In this document: piece after piece, positions 21,463 to 33,318 of the stretch
How the letters are laid out: the number at the start of each line of letters is the position of its first letter
Numbering within the stretch: position 1 is the stretch's first letter
NCBI GenBank assembly: GCA_021229015.1
Contig: CM037787.1
Location: 37,278,998 to 37,342,997 of the forward strand
Length of the DNA stretch: 64,000 nucleotides
From: Solen grandis
Taxonomy: Eukaryota > Mollusca > Bivalvia > Adapedonta > Solenidae
Direction of reading: 5' to 3'
Notes under the pieces: generated by a model
The model's database searches: none
Told to the model about the DNA's origin: nothing
The model's input: only the letters and a program-made list of their open reading frames with translations
Program-made: the position numbers and the translations under genes

Positions 21463-21490
21463 AGGTTTTCGCACTGCGATGCGAAAACCT
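21463..21490. repeat. perfect hairpin AGGTTTTCGCA / TGCGAAAACCT
   Basis: Arms 21,463-21,473 and 21,480-21,490 around the loop CTGCGA, flanked by ATA and AATAAATA. It has the same plan as the AGGACTTTCTGC hairpins at 13.4 and 27.8 kb but uses the GCGAAAACC sequence found inside the D-type termini. It marks the upper edge of the D insertion. Confidence 0.85.
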
Positions 21491-22170
21491 AATAAATACT
21501 GATTTTCAGAATCATCCCAGAAGAAACTACCCATAGATAGCTAGAGCCCATATTCAATTGCCATGATTATTGGTGTTAGACAAAAGGTACATGTTACTTT
21601 CTTGACATACTTTGGTAAGAAAATGAAATTATCAAATTAATGGACTTGGACATGCATATGATATGCATGACTTATTTTTCAGTTTTATTTCTTGATTGTT
21701 TCTTTCTATATAAAAGGCCGTATTATTACATGTATTTTGTTTAAAACTATGTGCCCTACACAAATGAGTTGGTTCTTAATTTAAGTTTCACCCTTTTTAC
21801 ACACTTTGTCATTATGTATTGCTCCAGAAAAAGGAAATGCATTGTTAATTATGAGCCCACATTCCTCAGTTTACATTGGTTTAACCTTTGTTTCATTTTG
21901 TTTACCATATTTTAGAGATGCAGCATGAATTTCATAGAATTCTTTGCAAAAAAATCTCAGTTGTGTCAAACCTTCTGTTGATACTATCCCCAGATACTGA
22001 AGCAATATTCCTATGTTTTCTAGTCTGCTTACATTCAGCTCACTCACTCTTGCCAAGAAAGTTCTGTTGCCCTGTTTCTATTGACTGGTAGGTGTTTGGC
22101 AGTTCTGCTGGGGCAGACTCCTGTGTCAAAGATTCCTAGTCTTTTAATTATTTATTCTTTTTCTTTCAAT

Positions 22171-22700
22171 TGTAGTCATAAGAGATGGACCAACTAAAGG
22201 AAGAAAAGGGTTTCATATATAGAAAAGACCACAAGAAAAAGACCAGGAGTGTGCTGACCTAAAGGAAAAGTTGGAACAATTAGAGACTCAAATTAGAGAA
22301 TAGCAACATTTTACTGTGGGAGGTGAAAGGGAAAGAATAAAAAGCATCTTTTTGTGAATTACACAGGAATTACACATGTAAACTTTTATTTTTTAATGTC
22401 CTTTTTGCTCCTAAACCCTATTTCTAAAAGAAATTATGGAAGAAGTGATACCTGTTATTCAAAAAATGGTTGTGCATTTTTCTTTCCATGTAGATTTGGA
22501 TTAAAGAATCATGCAATGAGATTTTATTTGAATCTTGAATTAGTTATAGTGCTTTTTAATCAAGTTTAAGAAATGTTTTACTTAAATTTGGTCAGATAGA
22601 GATGTCATAATTTCAAAATGCCATCTGAATTCAAAAGCAACTAGTTGTTCATTGATGATACTGAATTATCTAGAACTCAAATTAAGATGTTATGGGTACA
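22171..22700 (+). pseudogene. DDE_Tnp_4-like transposase, decayed (continuation of THAP gene)
   Basis: Landmarks of the THAP/DDE_Tnp_4 protein class appear in order. A coiled coil DLKEKLEQLETQIRE (22,256-22,300) is cut by TAG. FTVGG follows, then NYTG (22,357) with FYFLMSFLLLNPISKRNYG, comparable to the usual FYTGF...FxxFLxP...YWG. Next come RFGLKNHAMRF (22,491), IWSDRD (22,586), MPSEFKSN and, after a TAG, LFIDDTE (22,651-22,665), which is equivalent to the IDxTE block carrying the first catalytic Asp. Two in-frame TAGs and frame changes show it is dead. Later catalytic residues were not found downstream. A possible acceptor precedes 22,171. It is either an intron-bearing transposon or a transposase-derived host gene that decayed. 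Confidence 0.6.
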
Positions 22701-23920
22701 CAGTCAGCTGTAATAGGAGGGTGTAATATTCATATGTGAACAAAGTGGATCTTTTCAATTGTTTAGGGATTTATTGACAATCATTAGGATAATGATTTAC
22801 AATAGTTTTACTATGCATAATGAGTCTTAAGAAATGGTTCTCTTGCTGCACCATCATCTACAAGCTCATCAAAGATGTCAGTACCAGATACATATCTAAC
22901 TCAGAAAATTTTAAGCATAAGGTGCATTTTGAAAAAGTAATAGCAATGGTAAAACATTCAGATTTCTATCTCACATAATTCTTACATCACTATTCACACT
23001 GGCAAATAAAATTTGGACAGTAATTGAAATGTTTCTGTGAAAGCAAAATAAACAGTTTCTCGTATATTTCTGACAATGTTCATGCAGATGCTATTAGAGA
23101 GAAAATGTTACCTAGTCCCTTTACTTAGAAAGTGTTCACCACAGTTCATGTTAATAACAAAATGGTTGAGATAAGTTGTGCTTAAATTTACCCTCACTGC
23201 AACAGTATTTCAGCCATATAGTTATGTGCTCCTTGAATTGTTTAGGGTACTGTGTGTATGTGTTGGAAAAACATTTTCACTGTCAGTTAATAATTTCAAA
23301 TTCTATAATTGTTGTAATGAAAACTTTAAAACAATATTATTGGAAAGAAAAGTAAAACAACAACAACAACAAAAACAAACAAAAAACACAAATACAAATT
23401 AAGCATTGCTTCAAATATTTCAGATTTTGTTGTACATGTTCTCTCTCTATTTTTATCTATCTATTCTTCTTGATGTTGGTATTTTATAGAACTATGGGAA
23501 AATTTATTGGTAATAGAGCTTTAACCTTACATTAAAATTATCATTACAGGCAATCTGTGTGTTGTTTTATTTTCTTCAGTGTTCCAGATGGCATAAGACA
23601 GAGAATGGCTTTAAAATAATTCTTATGTAAGAACAGTTGCATCAGTCCAAGTTGGTCTGAACATTTAGTTTGTACAACATGGGTTCGTATTCCTGGTCTC
23701 AGTTGGTCTAGCCACAATAACATGGTTAATTGGATTTAGGGAGATCTTCTCCCTTAGAGATACATGCAATATTTTGGTGTTGCTTATGCAACTCTGCTGG
23801 TCTGGAACTTGCTTGAAAAGTGGCATTATGTACAAGTTGAATCTCTGAGGTGACTTTATCAATCTCATTTACGTGAGAGCAGACATATGCATTGCCTTAG
23901 AAAACACTGCACCACATTTA
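22701..23920. other. no recognised gene; (AAC)n tract
   Basis: AT-rich. CAACAACAACAAC at about 23,358-23,372. The C-terminal part of the Tnp4 relic would be expected here but cannot be recognised. Reading frames are short and lack family motifs. Confidence 0.45.
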
Positions 23921-25880
23921 AGAAACAATTTATACATTGGAACGGTACCTGAGTACCATTAGGAATAAAGCCCTTAAAATGTCACGTTCGCATTGGGGAT
24001 TGAACATGATATATTCGGATCCGTAGTCAATGAACACTACCACTGAGTATTGGTACATTCTCAAAAAAAAAAAATAATAATTAATAAATAAATAAATAAA
24101 TAAATAAAAAAAGAAGAAATACATACACTCATACAAGATACGGTATTATAAAAGATATATTGACCACTGGTAATGTTTCCTATTTAAACGGTCTGTGATT
24201 TATTTACCTACAGTCGAATTTTATAACTTGAAATAAAATCGCTTTGAATTTAAATCACTGAAATTACGTTCTTTTCTTTTTTGGCCTTTTAGAACACATG
24301 ATAACTCATAGTGCCATTATTGTAGAGAAAACACTGATCGGCTTAAAATTCTTCCAATGGACACGATGTTTACATTTTACTGTCATAGGTTCTCTTACTT
24401 TATCTTAGGTAAATTATTCATTAGATCTTGATTTTTTTAAATAAGGCCTTCGGTAAAGTAATCGTGGGCCTTTTTTTATTTATTATTCCCATATTTGAAG
24501 ACCGTTAGGCAAGTATTTTATTGAGATATTATCCTGTATATGAGTTCGGGGATCAGATGCTACAGCATCAGTGGCGGCCATCTTGAAAGTTAGCTTGTGA
24601 GGCATAGCAACAATAATTAAGGACGGCGTGTTATGCGGAAAAGCTCGGAACGGTCCATGTGACACGGAGGTGAAGAGAATATTCCTGGCGTAATGCATTA
24701 ATTTGGCTAGTTTGCTGGCAGATAAGTCAGTCAACTGTCAAAATTTATGTGATTTGTCAGAACCGCTGCAAATCAGATACAAATAGATACAAATAGCAGA
24801 TACATATTGATCCAACCCAAAGACAAATACAAAGGTAAGTAAAATCAGTAATGCTTGGGCATTACATTATTGTCTATTTCAAAACTGAATGCACTTTTTT
24901 CTTATATATTCTTATATGGTAAAATTCATTTTTAAATTTATTTAGTTTTGTTTATCAAAAAAATAGGAAAAAATGCTGAACAGATGTAGAAAAGATGGTA
25001 TGTGTAGGCAATTTGAAATAATGTTTATTTTAACCCAAAACAGCATTGCTCTTTCTTTTTTTCATCTTGTAGGTTTTGATTTTGAACATATTCTGTCGTA
25101 ATGCGACAACCATCAAATTACAGGTCATCTTTTTTTAACAAATGTCCAATTATACTGCTAGTTCATTGGTTTTAAAATTTACATGAACTAAGTATACTCC
25201 AAAATGTAACGAAGCAGTCATATCTCTTTTGAAATAGGGCTCCGTTAAGATTATATAATAGAGAAGGATTTCAATCCTTAAAACAGGATGACCCAAATTA
25301 CAGACTAAAAGACGTTAAGACAAAATAAATACACATTTTTGCTCTGGGAAGTAAATCAATTGTTTTATTTTCTTTATTTGCTGGCTACCTTTCGCGTTTG
25401 ACATTCTTGTGATCATTCCGGGGCCAGTTAATTTTCGTCTTATTTGATGACTTCTATTTAAATTTTTCCCTTCAAATTTTACGGTTGTCTCTTGGACATT
25501 TTCTTTTTATATTAATGCTGTAATCAGTGCTATCACTCTTTTAGTAAAATTAATGCATAATTATCAACACAAATATGGCGTATCACGGTCAAGACTTAGT
25601 GATGCATGGATGCTGTGGTAAAATTCAACACGCCCTTGGCTGATCTGTCAATCAAACGCGTGTGACAGGTGATTTGGAGAATATATACACACGCGTGTGT
25701 ATTTCAGTGCATGTAAACATGGGTCCCAGTAGAGATTATGATATGTTGCACATCAACAGGCTAGTCACAAGCGCATGGGGAAAACCCATTATGAAACCAT
25801 TATGAAGTTGAACTGAGTAAACGGTGCAGACAAATCATTAATCATTTTGCAAGCAACCCTGTTCTAAAAACCTTAAGATT
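23921..25880. other. low-repeat stretch; (TAAA)n and a possible exon end
   Basis: A (TAAA)n run lies at about 24,080-24,112. A mixed-composition segment 24,560-24,835 includes GGCGGCCATCTTGAAAG (a YY1-like motif when reversed) and ends CAAAG followed by GTAAGT, a strong donor consensus. This could be a first non-coding exon on the plus strand, but no downstream coding exon is identified. Otherwise unrecognised. Confidence 0.3.
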
Positions 25881-25884
25881 TTAT

Positions 25885-26260
25885 TATCCCCCGCCAAAAG
25901 GCGGCGGGGGATATAGTAATAGTCTCCGTCCGTTCGTCCGTCCGTCTGTCCATCCGTCCGACATTTTTGTCCGGAGCATAAGTCAAAAAGTATTTGAGAT
26001 ATCAACTTGATACTTCATAGGTGAATAGATCTCATTGAGGAGGAGGGCAGTGCACAAGAATGATTTATTGATTTATTTTTGTTTTGAAATGAAAACTCCT
26101 GTATACCAGCATAAATGGAAGAGAATCACCCTGTTGGTGGGTTGGTTGGTCAGTCGGTTGGTTGATCAGTCGGTCATGCGGTATTTCAGCAAAATCTTGT
26201 CCGGTACTTTCAGCCATTTCACCTGATACTTGGCATAGATATTTATCAGAACAGGGCTAC
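25885..26260. mobile_element. hairpin end with CCGTCCGT microsatellite (tandem-core element end)
   Basis: GC-rich hairpin CCCCCGCCAAAAGGCGGCGG... at 25,888-25,910, followed by GTCCGTCCGTTCGTCCGTCC-type tetranucleotide repeats, then AGCATAAGTCAAAAAGTATT. The loci at 51.27-51.35 and 56.43-56.52 kb have the same two parts in inverted order ((GACA/GGAC)n then a CCCCC/GGGGG hairpin). Together they define a dispersed family of bivalve pearl-type elements, named by analogy only. Confidence 0.6.
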
Positions 26261-26999
26261 AGATAAGGTTTGAGGTCAATTGGGTATTTACTCATCAATT
26301 TTTCAAGGAATTGGGTTTTCACAATTTTAATTGAGTAATGAAAATATGGTTACTCAATCAAAATTAAGTCAATTGCTTTTTTTTCATCAACTTAATTTTG
26401 GAATTGAAATAACAGTACAACAACAGCAACTAGGAAAAGTGCAGTGTCCAAGAACTGTAACTCTACCTGGTACCATTTTTTAATTATCTACCTTTGTTAA
26501 ATAGATTTTTTTTTTGTCCCGACATTAACTTGAAACAGATGGCACTAGGAGAAGTGCAATGTCAAAGAACTGTGACTACACTTTTATGCTGCTGTGCCAA
26601 ATAACCATAACTGATTCTCTATCCACTGTAAAAAATGACTTAACTTACTTATTGAATGCTATCATATATAATATACTATGTATACAGGTGCTTATTTATG
26701 CTCGGTCTGGAGTCTGGCTTTTCCTGTATCAAAGCCTTTTGCAGGGGGTATTAATGACCCACAGTGCAGACATAGGTGCCGATATCAGTGCTATATTGGC
26801 CCAATAACTTCTGCTGACTGGGTATATTGTGTAGTTAAAGGCAACTTTGAACTAACCTATACTACTTATGGGTACTTTTCTATGTTGAAGCGGAGACAAA
26901 AGTTGGCAGTTTTTTCTTGGTTTTGATGCCTTTAGTGATGTTTTGCTACACTGTAAGTTTAGCATTTTTTTGAAAATAGAAAATACCCTATTTTCACTT
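26261..26999. repeat. dispersed repeat 'E' ending ACTATGTATACAG, then unrecognised
   Basis: 26,400-26,690 (GGAGAAGTGCAATGTCAAAGAA, GCTGTGCCAAATAACC and a final ACTATGTATACAG) matches 50,330-50,500 on the plus strand and 55,115-55,260 on the minus strand. The shared last motif marks one end of the family. 26,690-26,990 has no recognised homologue here. Confidence 0.55.
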
Positions 27000-27836
27000 T
27001 TAACATAATTTTAAACATTTTCGGAAAATGTAATTGGCAATGGCCCAGAGCAGTGAAAATTGTATGGCAAATATTTCAGACCATGTCTTTTGAATGCAAT
27101 GATTTTCAAATTCATAGCACATCATATGACATCATAGACACTAGATTCGACGTCAGTTAAAACGTTTGTACGCGCTTTTGAATTGATTTTCTAGTAAATT
27201 CACAGAAGGTATAAGTTAGGATTTTGTTGTGCATCCTTACTTTCGTTTTCAAAATATTGAAAAGACAGGTTCTGTGGTGAAACCATGTTTCAAAAAATAT
27301 GACCTCGAAATTAAATTTAGTACAATCTGACTAAAGTACACGATCTTCCTACGATCTTATGTAGCGTAGCGTATATATAGGAGATGACTTTAGTCAGATT
27401 GAGTACTCCATATGAGATAAAAAGCCGAAATTCACACATATTGTAATTTTAAAGGTTTTCTTCAGATTTTCATAGGCCGGACGTCATTTGACACCATGGT
27501 GTTATTATATGTTTTCATTTCTCGTGCAATAAATTCAGTGTGATCCCAATGGTCCAGAACTACCAAAAATTTATGGCATATATTAAATATGCTGAATTTT
27601 CATATGCAATTATATTCACATCCATATGACATCAGAATAGACGTCTGATCAAAAAGTTTGTAAGCGATCTGAAACATAATAACTTGATGAATTTTTCGAA
27701 AATTTTAAAAGAATGTATAGGTTACATTCTAGATACCTAATATTTTCTGCGTATTCTGTATAACTAATTTTCAGTTTGATTGAGTTTTAAACGGTTTGCA
27801 GAAAGTCTTATCGTTTGCCGTGCAAACGAAATCTAG
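27000..27836 (+). mobile_element. diverged type A unit(s) ending in hairpin + CTAG
   Basis: Degenerate CRE-family units (GTTTGTACGCGCTTTTGAAT and a later GTTTGTAAGCGATCTG) lead to GCAGAAAGTCTTA, the hairpin TCGTTTGC-CGT-GCAAACGA (27,811-27,829), AAT and CTAG (27,833-27,836). This is the left boundary of the 27.8-44.2 kb array. An 89-bp foldback interrupts it at 27,319-27,407. Confidence 0.65.
27319..27407. mobile_element. 89-bp miniature foldback element
   Basis: Left arm AGTACAATCTGACTAAAGT (27,319-27,337) pairs with right arm ACTTTAGTCAGATTGAGTACT (27,387-27,407), differing by a 2-base bulge. It interrupts a type A unit where intact copies read straight through. The loop carries GTAGCGTAGCGTATATATAG. 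A very small MITE or hairpin transposition product. Confidence 0.75.
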
Positions 27837-29546
27837 TTTTTATTATTAGGACATTCTGCCCTTTCGGCAGAAAGTCCTATTGGGTTTGTACTGTTTTTTT
27901 ATTATTAGGATTTTCTGCCCTTTCGGCAGAAAGTCCTCTTGGGTTTGTACTGTTTATTCTTCTTATTAGGACTTTCTGCCCTTTAAAATTGGGTTTGTAC
28001 TGTTTATTTTTTTCTTCCTAACTAAACGCTTATTTTTCTATGTTGCAATACTCCTAGGACGATGAAATTTTTATGACTTATTAGTCACGTGAGGAAATTT
28101 TGATTTCTATGATTTTCATATTCCTATGATGTCATATGACGTCACATTTGAAATATGCAACAAAAGTTTGTACACTGTCCAGAGCCATTATTAATGGATC
28201 GATTTTCATTAAATTTTCACAGAATATGTATATTAAGTTCTAGTTGTGCATCCCGGTGTCCGTTTTTCAAAATTCGTAAAGTCCAAGGTTCTATATCGAT
28301 TCCAAGATTCGAACCAAGGTCGTAAATATTTAAATGCTTATAAAATCGGTCCTATTTGAGATAGAATGTTGAAATTTTGTCAGTTAGTAGGTCTCTGGGT
28401 GTCTTAACAATTATGTGAAAATAAACGTCATATGACGTCACGTGACGTAATTTTTTCATTATTATTATTCTTTTCTTCTTCCTAACTAAACGCTTATTTT
28501 GATATGTTGCAATAGTCCTAGGACGAGGAAATTTTTATGGGTTATTAGTCACGTGATGAAATTTTGATTTCAATGATTGTCAGCACCCTATGACGTCACA
28601 TGACGTCACAGCTAAAAATAGAGAAAAATGGTGTTCGCGCTCTACAGCCGTCATTTATGGTCGGATTTTCTTCAAATTTTCACAGATGGTACATTTTGAA
28701 ACTAAGGTGTCCATATCCTGTCAGCTAATCAAAATTCCGAAAGACCAAAGTTCTGTTGCTGAAATAAGATTCGAACATAGGACCGCAAATGTTATTTTAG
28801 GATTTAAAGAGCTTCAGGATGAGAAAGAAAGTTGAAACTTACACAGTTTGCAGTTCTGCAGAATTTCTACATATAATTTGAGTCGTGACGTCATATGACG
28901 TCATGTGACGTCATAAGCATACTTCTTATTTTTTATAACAGGGCAATGATTTGGAAATGATGCCAGTTGTTCAGAATAATGAACATTTCAGAATTATGAC
29001 AGTAAAGTATGCTCTTTTGAACAAAAGCATGTTCAGCACCCTATGACGTCATATGACGTCAGAGCTAAAAATAGTGAAAAATGGTGTTCACGCTCTACAG
29101 CCGGCATTAATGGTCGGATTTTCTTCAAATTTTCACAGATGGTACATCTTGAAACTAAGGTGTGAATATTTTGTCACCTAACCTTAATTCCGAAAAACCG
29201 AAGTATTGTTGCTGAAGTAAGATTCGAACATAGGAACAAAAATTTTAGGGTTAAAGAACTTCGGGATGAGATAGAAAGTTGAAACTTACACAGTTTGCAG
29301 TTCTGCATAATTTCTTAATATATTTTATGTCGAGACGTCATATGACGTCATAAGCATACTACTTCTACTATTTTTCCTAATATTTTTTTTATTCGCTTAT
29401 TTTTCGCGGAATATAATGTCATTTGTTCAGCATGATCATGAAATACTACCAGAGGTGAGTCATTACATGAAACTTCTATCTCCTGCTTTTTGCATTAACA
29501 CAGGTTGCAGAAAGTCCTATCATTCGTTTCGACGAATGACATCTAG
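27837..29546 (+). mobile_element. array element 1 (A, B, B units)
   Basis: Begins after CTAG at 27,836 and ends with GCAGAAAGTCCTAT, hairpin CATTCGTTTCGACGAATG (29,521-29,538) and CTAG (29,543-29,546). Contents are the hairpin minisatellite, one type A unit (28,020-28,470) and type B units around 28,480-28,920 and 28,930-29,360. B landmarks are GGTCGGATTTTCTTCAAATT, GAAACTAAGGTGTG, AGATTCGAACATAGGACC and GAGATAGAAAGTTGAAACTT. Paired CRE palindromes bound the units (exact copies at about 28,887 and 29,044). No coding capacity. Confidence 0.7.
27845..28015. repeat. hairpin minisatellite, three ~60-bp units
   Basis: Units start at 27,848, 27,907 and 27,968. The first two contain AGGACATTCTGC or AGGATTTTCTGC, loop CCTTTCG, then GCAGAAAGTCCT, and all carry TTGGGTTTGTACTGTTT. 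The third has lost its right arm. This is the same architecture as 13,442-13,526, with a different loop and an inverted surrounding. It lies directly after a CTAG terminus and directly before the first CRE unit. Confidence 0.85.
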
Positions 29547-32500
29547 TTATTCTTTTTTTCTTCCTAACTAAACGCTTATTTTTCTATGTTGCAATAACCC
29601 TAGGACGATGAATTTTTTATGGCTTATTAGACACGTGAGGAAATTTTGATTTCTATGATTTTCATTTGCCTATGACGTCATATGACGTCACATTTAAAAT
29701 ATGCTACAAAAGTTTGTACGCGGTCTACAGCCATTGTTTGTGAACCGATTTTCATCAAATTTTCACAGATTGTGTATATTAAGTTCTAGTTGTGCATCCC
29801 TGTGTCCGTTTTTCAAAATTCGAAAAGTCCATGGTTCTATAGCGAATCCAAGATTCGAACCAAAGTCGTAAATTTTTTAAATGCTTATAAAATCTGTCCT
29901 ATTTAAGATAGAAAGTTGATATTTAGTCAGCATATAGGTCTCTAGAAGTTTTAAACATTTTGTGAAAATAAATGTCATATGACGCCAAGTGACGTCATTA
30001 TATTATACTGTATTTCTAATACTAACAAGAATATTTCTATATGTTGAAATTGTCGAAGGTCAATGAATATTTAATGACACATGCTTCAAACGCTGAAATT
30101 TTGATTTCTATGATTTTCATATGCCTATGACGTCATATGACGTCACATTTGAAATATGCTACAAAAGTTTGTACACGGTCTACATCCATTGTTTGTGAAC
30201 CGATTTTCATCAAATTTTCACAGATTGTGTATATTAAGTTCTTGTTGTGCATGCCGGTGTCCGTTTTTCAAAATTCGAAAAGTCCATGGTTCTATAGGGA
30301 ATCCAAGATTCGAACTAAGGTCGTAATTTTTTAAATGCTTATAAAATCTGTCCTATTTAAGATAGAAAGTTGATGTTTAGTCAGTATATAGGACTCTAGA
30401 ATTTTTGAAGGGCATTGAAAATTTAATGCCGCATGCTTCAGATGCTTAAATTTTGATTTCAATGAGTTTCAGAAGCCTATGACGTCATATGACGTCACAT
30501 TTGAAATTGACTACGAAAGTTTGTACACGGTCCATAGCCATTATTAATGGGCCGATTTTCATCAAATTTTCACAGAATGTGTATATTAAGTTCTAGTTGT
30601 GCATCTCTGTGTCCGTTTTTCAAAATTCGAAAAGTCCATGGTTCTATAGCGAATTCAAGATTCGAACCAAGGTCGTAAATATTTAAATGCTTATAAAATT
30701 GGTCCTATTTGAGATAGAACAATGATATTTGGTCAGTATATAGGTCTCTAAGAGTCTTAAACATTTTGTGAAAATAAACGTCATATGACGTCACGTGACG
30801 TCATTATATGATAATGTATGACAAATTACGTCACGTGACGTCATTATATGATAATGTATGACAGTAAAGTATGCGCTTTTGAACAACAGCATTTTCAGCA
30901 CCCTATGACGTCATATGACGTCAGAGTTAAAAATAGTGAAAAATGGTGTTCAGGCTCTACAGCCGCCATTTATGGTCGGATTTTCTTCAAATTTTCACAG
31001 ATGGTACATCTTGAAACTAAGGTGTGCATATCCTGTAAGCTAACTGAAATTCCGAAAGACCGAAGTTCTGTGGCTGAAATAAGATTCGAACATAGGACCG
31101 AAAATTTCATTTTAGGATTAAAGAGCTTCAAGATGAGATAGAAAGTTGAAACTTACACAGTTTGCAGTTCTGCAGAATTTCTTAATATATTTTGAGTCGT
31201 GACGTCAAATTTCGTCATGTGACGTCATAAGCATACTTCTTAATTTTCATTTTAGGGCAATGATTTCGACATGATGCCAGTTGTTCAGAATAATGAAGAT
31301 TTTAGAGTTATGACAGTAAAGTATGCGTTTTTGAACAAAAGCATCTTCATCACCCTATGACGTCATGTGACGTCAGAGCTAAAAATATTGAACAATGGTG
31401 TTCGCGCTCTACTGCCGCCATTTATGGTCGGATTTTCTTGTAATTTTCACAGATGGTACACCTTGAAACTAAGGTGTACATATCCTGCCAGCTTACCGAA
31501 ATTCCGAAAAACCGAAGTTCTGTGGCTGAGGTAATATTCGAACATAGGACCAAAAATTTCATTTTAGGATTGAAGAGCTTCAGGATGAGATAGAAAGTTG
31601 AAACTTGCACAGTTTGCAGTTCTGCATTATTTCTACAAATATTTTGAATCGTGACGTCAGAGGACGTCATAAGCATACCACTTATTTTTAATTTGGGGCA
31701 ATGATTTCGACATGATGCCAGTTGTTCAGAATAATGAATATTTCAGAGTTATGACAGTAAAGTATGCGCTTTTGAACAACAGCATCTTCAGCACCCTATG
31801 ACGTCATATGACGTCAGAGCTAAAAATAGTGAAAAATGGTGTTAACGCTCTACAGCCGCCATTTATGATCAGATTTTCTTCAAATTTTTACAGATGGTAC
31901 ATCTTGAAACTAAGGTGTGAATATTTTGTCAGCTAACCTTAATTCCGAAAAACCGAAGTATTGTGGCTGAAGTAAGATTCGAACAAAGGACCAAAAATTT
32001 CATTTTAGGGCTAAAGAACTTCGGGATGAGATAGAAAGTTGAAACTTACACAGTTTGCAGTTCTGCAGAATTTCTACATATATTTTGAGTCGTGACGTCA
32101 TAAGCATACTTCTTAATTTTCATTTTAAGGCAATGATTTCGATATGATGCCAGTTGTTCAGAATAATGAAAATTTCAGAGTTATGACAGTAAAGTATGCG
32201 CTTTTGAACAAAAGCATCTTCAGCACCCTATGACGTCATGTGACGTCAGAGCTAAAAATAGTGAAAAATGGCGTTCACGCTCTACAGCCGCCATTTATGG
32301 TCGGATTTTCTTCAAATTTTCACAGATGGTACATCTTGAAACTATGGTGTGCATATCCTGTCAGCTAACCGAAATTCCGAAAGACCGAAGTTCTGTGGCT
32401 GAAATAAGATTCGAACATAGGACCGAAAATTTCATTTTAGAATTAAATTATTAGAAAATTCTTATAAAATCGGCAGGTTGATGTTTGAAGTTGAAATTTG

Positions 32501-33318
32501 AACGAATGCCGTAGCCTACAATGTGCAAAAAGTCATGAAAATTTCAAGTAATTCCGTCAACAAACATGGCAGATATTTATGTTTTTCGGATAAGGGCTTG
32601 TTTACGAAAATCTAGCAATTTGAAGTAAGGAAAGAAGGCGGTTATTGGGTTGGTTACCCACGATCCGGACGTTCCTAAACTTACACAGTTTGCAGTTCCT
32701 CATAATTTCTTAATATATTTTGAGTCGTGACGTCAAATGTCGTCATGTGACGTCATAAGCATACTTTTTAATTTTCATTTTAGGGCAATGATTTCGACAT
32801 GATGCCAGTTGCTCAGAATAATGAAAATTGCAGAGTTATTGCAGTAAAGTATGCGCTTCTGAGCAACAGCATTTTCAGCACCCTATGACGTCACCTGACG
32901 TCAGAGCTAAAAATAGTGAAAAATGGTATTTGCACTCTACAGCCGCCATTTATGATCAGATTTTCTTCAAATTTTTACAGATGGTACATCTTGAAACTAA
33001 GGTGTGAATATTTTGTCAGCTAACCTTAATTCCGAAAATCCGAAGTATTGCGGCTGAAGTAAGATTCAAACATAGGACCTTTAAACTAGAAATCAAGTTT
33101 GCAGTCATGTCCTGACGTCATATGACATCTTGTTACGTTACAGACTAATACTTAGTTCTTATCATTTGCACTAATTTCGGAATATAATGTCAATTGTTCA
33201 GCATGAACATTAAAAAAAATACCAGAGGTGAGTTATTACATGAACTTCTATCTCCTGCTTTTTGCATTAACACAGCTTGCAGAAAGTCCTATCATTCGTT
33301 TTCACGAATGACATCTAG
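29547..33318 (+). mobile_element. array element 2 (A x3, B x5 units)
   Basis: Starts TTATTCTTTTTTTCTTCC right after CTAG. Type A units lie at about 29,570-30,000, 30,040-30,420 and 30,420-30,830. Type B units start near 30,900, 31,350, 31,795, 32,225 and 32,875. It ends with the hairpin CATTCGTTTTCACGAATG (33,293-33,310) and CTAG (33,315-33,318). The fourth B unit is interrupted at about 32,452 by the 230-bp module also seen at 13.66 kb. All short frames here, such as KNSEKW...STAAIYGRIFFKFSQ, are repeat-derived. Confidence 0.7.
32452..32684. repeat. ~230-bp foreign module inside a B unit
   Basis: Starts near AAATTATTAGAAAATTC and ends CCGGACGTTCC. The reverse complement is at about 13,650-13,900, and a duplicate sits at 35,893-36,118 because of the 3.4-kb duplication. 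It replaces the tail of the B unit, which resumes at AAACTTACACAGTTTGCAG. No ends typical of a known element were recognised. Confidence 0.65.

Noticed and set aside
26678..26926. Cysteine-rich 82-codon frame (CRHRCRYQCYIG)
   Set aside because: Starts within the end of the E repeat, with no signal peptide or family pattern; the cysteines arise by chance from TGC/TGT in a short stretch.
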